Of a stretch of DNA of 6,789 nt, positions 5,645 through 6,789 are shown piece after piece. How positions within the stretch are numbered: position 1 is the first letter of the stretch; every line of letters begins with the position of its first letter. This DNA is from Propionibacteriaceae bacterium (GTDB lineage: Bacteria; Actinomycetota; Actinomycetes; Propionibacteriales; Propionibacteriaceae), in assembly GCA_030538175.1 (NCBI GenBank), contig JAUNUL010000159.1, positions 1 to 6,789 on the forward strand, in the 5' to 3' direction. The position numbers were made by a program, and so were the translations under genes. The notes beneath the pieces are model-generated. The model ran no database searches. It saw only the letters and a list, made by a program, of their open reading frames with translations, and was not told the origin of the DNA.

Positions 5645-6780
5645 GCCGCAACTATAAGCCTGCCTGTGAGGTTGCCGTTCCACTTTCCCACCGGTCCCGG
5701 CCGTGCCATAGTAAGGCGCATGACTCTCTTCACCCGCCGCTCCGTGACCACCGGTCTGGCCACCGCCGCCATGGCCGCCACCCTGGCCTCCCCGCTGACC
5801 GCCCACGCCGACATCGTCGATGACGCCCTGGCCAAGCTGCCCTCCGGCCCCATCACCTGTGAGCAGGCCAACCAGTACTGGACCAACGAGGCCGACTTCA
5901 ACAGCAAGCGCTCCCAGGCCCTCGCCGTCGCCCCGTTCCACCCGCGTGGCGGCGAGATCCGTGCCGCCATCGGCCGCATCGACGAGGCCGCCAACCGTTG
6001 TGGTCTCCGTGGTGGCGGCGGTGCCCCGCAGGCACCGGCCCGCCCGTCGAACCCGGCGAACAGCGGGATGCGGTTGGCGAGGTTGAGGGCGTTGGCCAGC
6101 AGCACCATCCCGTCGGCGCGCTGCGCGTCGAGGAACGCGTCGTCGACGAACGGGTGCGCCGCCGAAGGGGCGATCGGTTCCAGGCCGACCGTGTTGATCC
6201 GGTCCTCGGCCCGGACGCAGGCCACCTGGTCGAGGTCCCGGACGATGGGCATGTAGGGGAACGGCGTGGGGTGCTCGGCCAGCGCGCGCAGCGCGTCCTC
6301 GGTGACCTCGGACTTGAGGATGAGGCGCGACGGGTCGCCGTCCTCGGTCATGAGGTCCAGGAGTTCCGGCCACCACCGCCACGACCGGTCCACGGAGAAG
6401 AACGTGTCCGGGAAGTCGCGCAGCAGGTCGGTGAAGCTCTGGACGGGGTAGGCGCCGGGCTCGGTGATCTGCCAGCGATAGGACAGGGACCGGATCTCCG
6501 CGGCGGTGAGGTCGAACAGCCGGCGCTGGATCCCGAAGTGCATCGGCTCGTAGCCGTCGTGGAAGCAGAAGAACTCCCCGTCGGTGGAGCGGACGATGTC
6601 GATCTCGACGACGTCGGCGCCCTGCGCGAGGGCCGCCTGGACCGCTGGCCCGGTGTTCTCGGCGATGCTGCCCGCCCCCGAGCCGCGGTGCACGGCGATG
6701 AGGGGGCGCCGGGACGCGATGAGGTCCCGGAGCGGGGAATTGAGTTCGTCGGCGAGCGTGGTGCGCGTGGGCGCGGTCAC
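5599..6780 (-). CDS. Glycerophosphodiester phosphodiesterase family protein, C-terminus lost and replaced by antisense
   Basis: Enzyme family that hydrolyses glycerophosphodiesters to glycerol-3-phosphate and an alcohol in a TIM-barrel fold. The N-terminal motifs are intact: HRG at 31-33, EN at 41-42, EID at 59-61 and HD at 74-75, which supply the metal-binding and catalytic residues; ILKSE near 154-158 is also family-like. Genuine similarity ends at ANRIPLFAGFD (residue 245, base 6046). The family normally continues for a few dozen residues that close the barrel, usually with a TD-P motif; these are absent. The frame instead runs 148 more residues through antisense of the secreted-protein gene and past the MFS start, to a stop at 5599. 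It is therefore probably non-functional, or a sequence artefact. The start GTG 6780 is nine bases from the window edge; the frame is open beyond it, so the true start could lie outside. Confidence 0.65.
   Translation of the reverse strand: MTAPTRTTLADELNSPLRDLIASRRPLIAVHRGSGAGSIAENTGPAVQAALAQGADVVEIDIVRSTDGEFFCFHDGYEPMHFGIQRRLFDLTAAEIRSLSYRWQITEPGAYPVQSFTDLLRDFPDTFFSVDRSWRWWPELLDLMTEDGDPSRLILKSEVTEDALRALAEHPTPFPYMPIVRDLDQVACVRAEDRINTVGLEPIAPSAAHPFVDDAFLDAQRADGMVLLANALNLANRIPLFAGFDGRAGACGAPPPPRRPQRLAASSMRPMAARISPPRGWNGATARAWERLLLKSASLVQYWLACSQVMGPEGSLARASSTMSAWAVSGEARVAAMAAVARPVVTERRVKRVMRLTMARPGPVGKWNGNLTGRLIVAAWPTSLPDAASSPPS
5651..5656 (-). promoter_or_regulatory. -10 element TATAGT of a probable leaderless MFS promoter
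   Basis: Read on the - strand the sequence is TATAGT-TGCGGC-ATG. Transcription normally starts about seven bases after the -10 hexamer, which is the A of the MFS start codon, and no Shine-Dalgarno is present. No good -35 was found at 16-18 bases upstream, which is common in corynebacterial promoters. Confidence 0.55.
5707..5712 (+). promoter_or_regulatory. -10-like CATAGT of the secreted-protein gene, possibly leaderless
   Basis: CATAGT is followed by AAGGCGC and then ATG 5720. The seven-base spacing would place the transcript start at or next to the start codon. AAGG (5713-5716) could instead be a poor ribosome site only three bases from the ATG. The element mirrors the MFS -10 across a 75-bp divergent intergenic region. 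Confidence 0.4.
5720..6256 (+). CDS. Small secreted protein, 3' end lost and fused to antisense of the phosphodiesterase gene
   Basis: The start ATG 5720 gives a signal peptide: MTLFTRRSVTTGL, a hydrophobic Ala-rich core, and cleavage after Ala-His-Ala at residue 30. The mature part (DIVDDALAKLPSGPITCEQA onward) has two cysteines, Cys47 and Cys94, likely a disulfide, in a helical domain ending GRIDEAANRCGL. This resembles small exported corynebacterial proteins of unknown function. After residue 96 there is a Gly/Pro/Ala linker (RGGGGAPQAPARPSN), where such proteins would be expected to stop. Instead the frame continues for about 70 residues (from about 109) that are only the antisense of the phosphodiesterase coding sequence, ending at TAG 6254-6256. 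The native stop is therefore missing. The first ~108 residues are credible; the tail is an accident of the fusion. The gene diverges from the MFS gene. Confidence 0.65.
   Translation: MTLFTRRSVTTGLATAAMAATLASPLTAHADIVDDALAKLPSGPITCEQANQYWTNEADFNSKRSQALAVAPFHPRGGEIRAAIGRIDEAANRCGLRGGGGAPQAPARPSNPANSGMRLARLRALASSTIPSARCASRNASSTNGCAAEGAIGSRPTVLIRSSARTQATWSRSRTMGM
6019..6037. repeat. 7-bp perfect hairpin CGGTGCC-CCGCA-GGCACCG beside the gene-gene junction
   Basis: The arms are 6019-6025 and 6031-6037 with a five-base loop. It lies in the linker codons of the secreted-protein gene, just before the point where phosphodiesterase sequence begins. It may be chance in GC-rich DNA, a leftover terminator stem, or a fold-back that promoted the rearrangement. 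Confidence 0.4.
6037..6050. other. Probable rearrangement (deletion or chimera) junction between two convergent genes
   Basis: On the - strand, recognisable phosphodiesterase sequence runs down to GFD, whose Asp245 codon is 6048-6046, and stops being family-like from 6045. On the + strand, secreted-protein-like sequence runs up to the Gly/Pro linker near 6045. Both genes lack a stop codon here and read into each other's antisense strand. No alternative frame past 6046 restores a phosphodiesterase C-terminus, so a simple frameshift does not explain it. Confidence 0.6.
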
Positions 6781-6789
6781 GGGATGACC

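Noticed and set aside
5570..5719. Upstream extension of the secreted-protein frame to an ATG at 5570
   Set aside because: It would start inside the MFS gene and bury the signal peptide; ATG 5720 gives a standard signal peptide and a -10 at the right distance.
4463..6382. Long - strand frame extending the MFS protein to 639 residues
   Set aside because: The part upstream of ATG 5644 is antisense to the secreted-protein gene and, further up, is an alternative frame of the phosphodiesterase; the MFS fold and the leaderless -10 both fit the 5644 start.
1..6789. CRISPR array, tRNA/rRNA genes, insertion sequences or att sites
   Set aside because: No regularly spaced repeats, RNA-gene landmarks, transposase motifs or long direct/inverted repeats were found by reading.

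Overview
The window reads as high-GC actinobacterial chromosome, most likely Corynebacterium or a close relative. This is inferred from the GC-rich codon use of the flanking genes, a DinB-type protein of the mycothiol-associated kind, probable leaderless promoters, and secreted proteins with Ala-X-Ala signal peptides. No rRNA, tRNA, CRISPR array, transposase or integrase was found.

Left flank (1-1237, + strand): the last 58 codons of an ABC permease are followed 5 bases later by a complete 350-aa ATP-binding subunit of the Fe3+/thiamine/spermidine importer type. This is the 3' end of an import operon whose binding protein lies outside the window.

Central block (1226-3886): four genes with visibly lower GC than both flanks. 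A LuxR-type response regulator and its membrane histidine kinase run on the - strand, joined by an ATGA overlap. Diverging from them across a 157-bp control region is a + strand pair: a 165-aa secreted protein of unknown family with a two-cysteine, Trp-containing C-terminus, and a 78-aa protein with two membrane helices. The arrangement looks like an acquired cassette of sensor, regulator, exported (poly)peptide and small membrane partner. A bacteriocin-like peptide with an immunity protein is one hypothesis; a secreted ligand or reporter of the kinase is another.

Right flank (3940-6789): a - strand pair of an MFS transporter followed 10 bases later by a DinB-family protein, probably one transcript starting from a leaderless promoter. 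A small secreted protein (+) diverges from the MFS gene. It faces a glycerophosphodiester phosphodiesterase gene (-), and both of these convergent genes have lost their 3' ends. Their frames run straight into each other's antisense around position 6040, as expected if a deletion (or an assembly chimera) fused the two genes tail to tail. This junction and the central cassette are the two items most worth checking.
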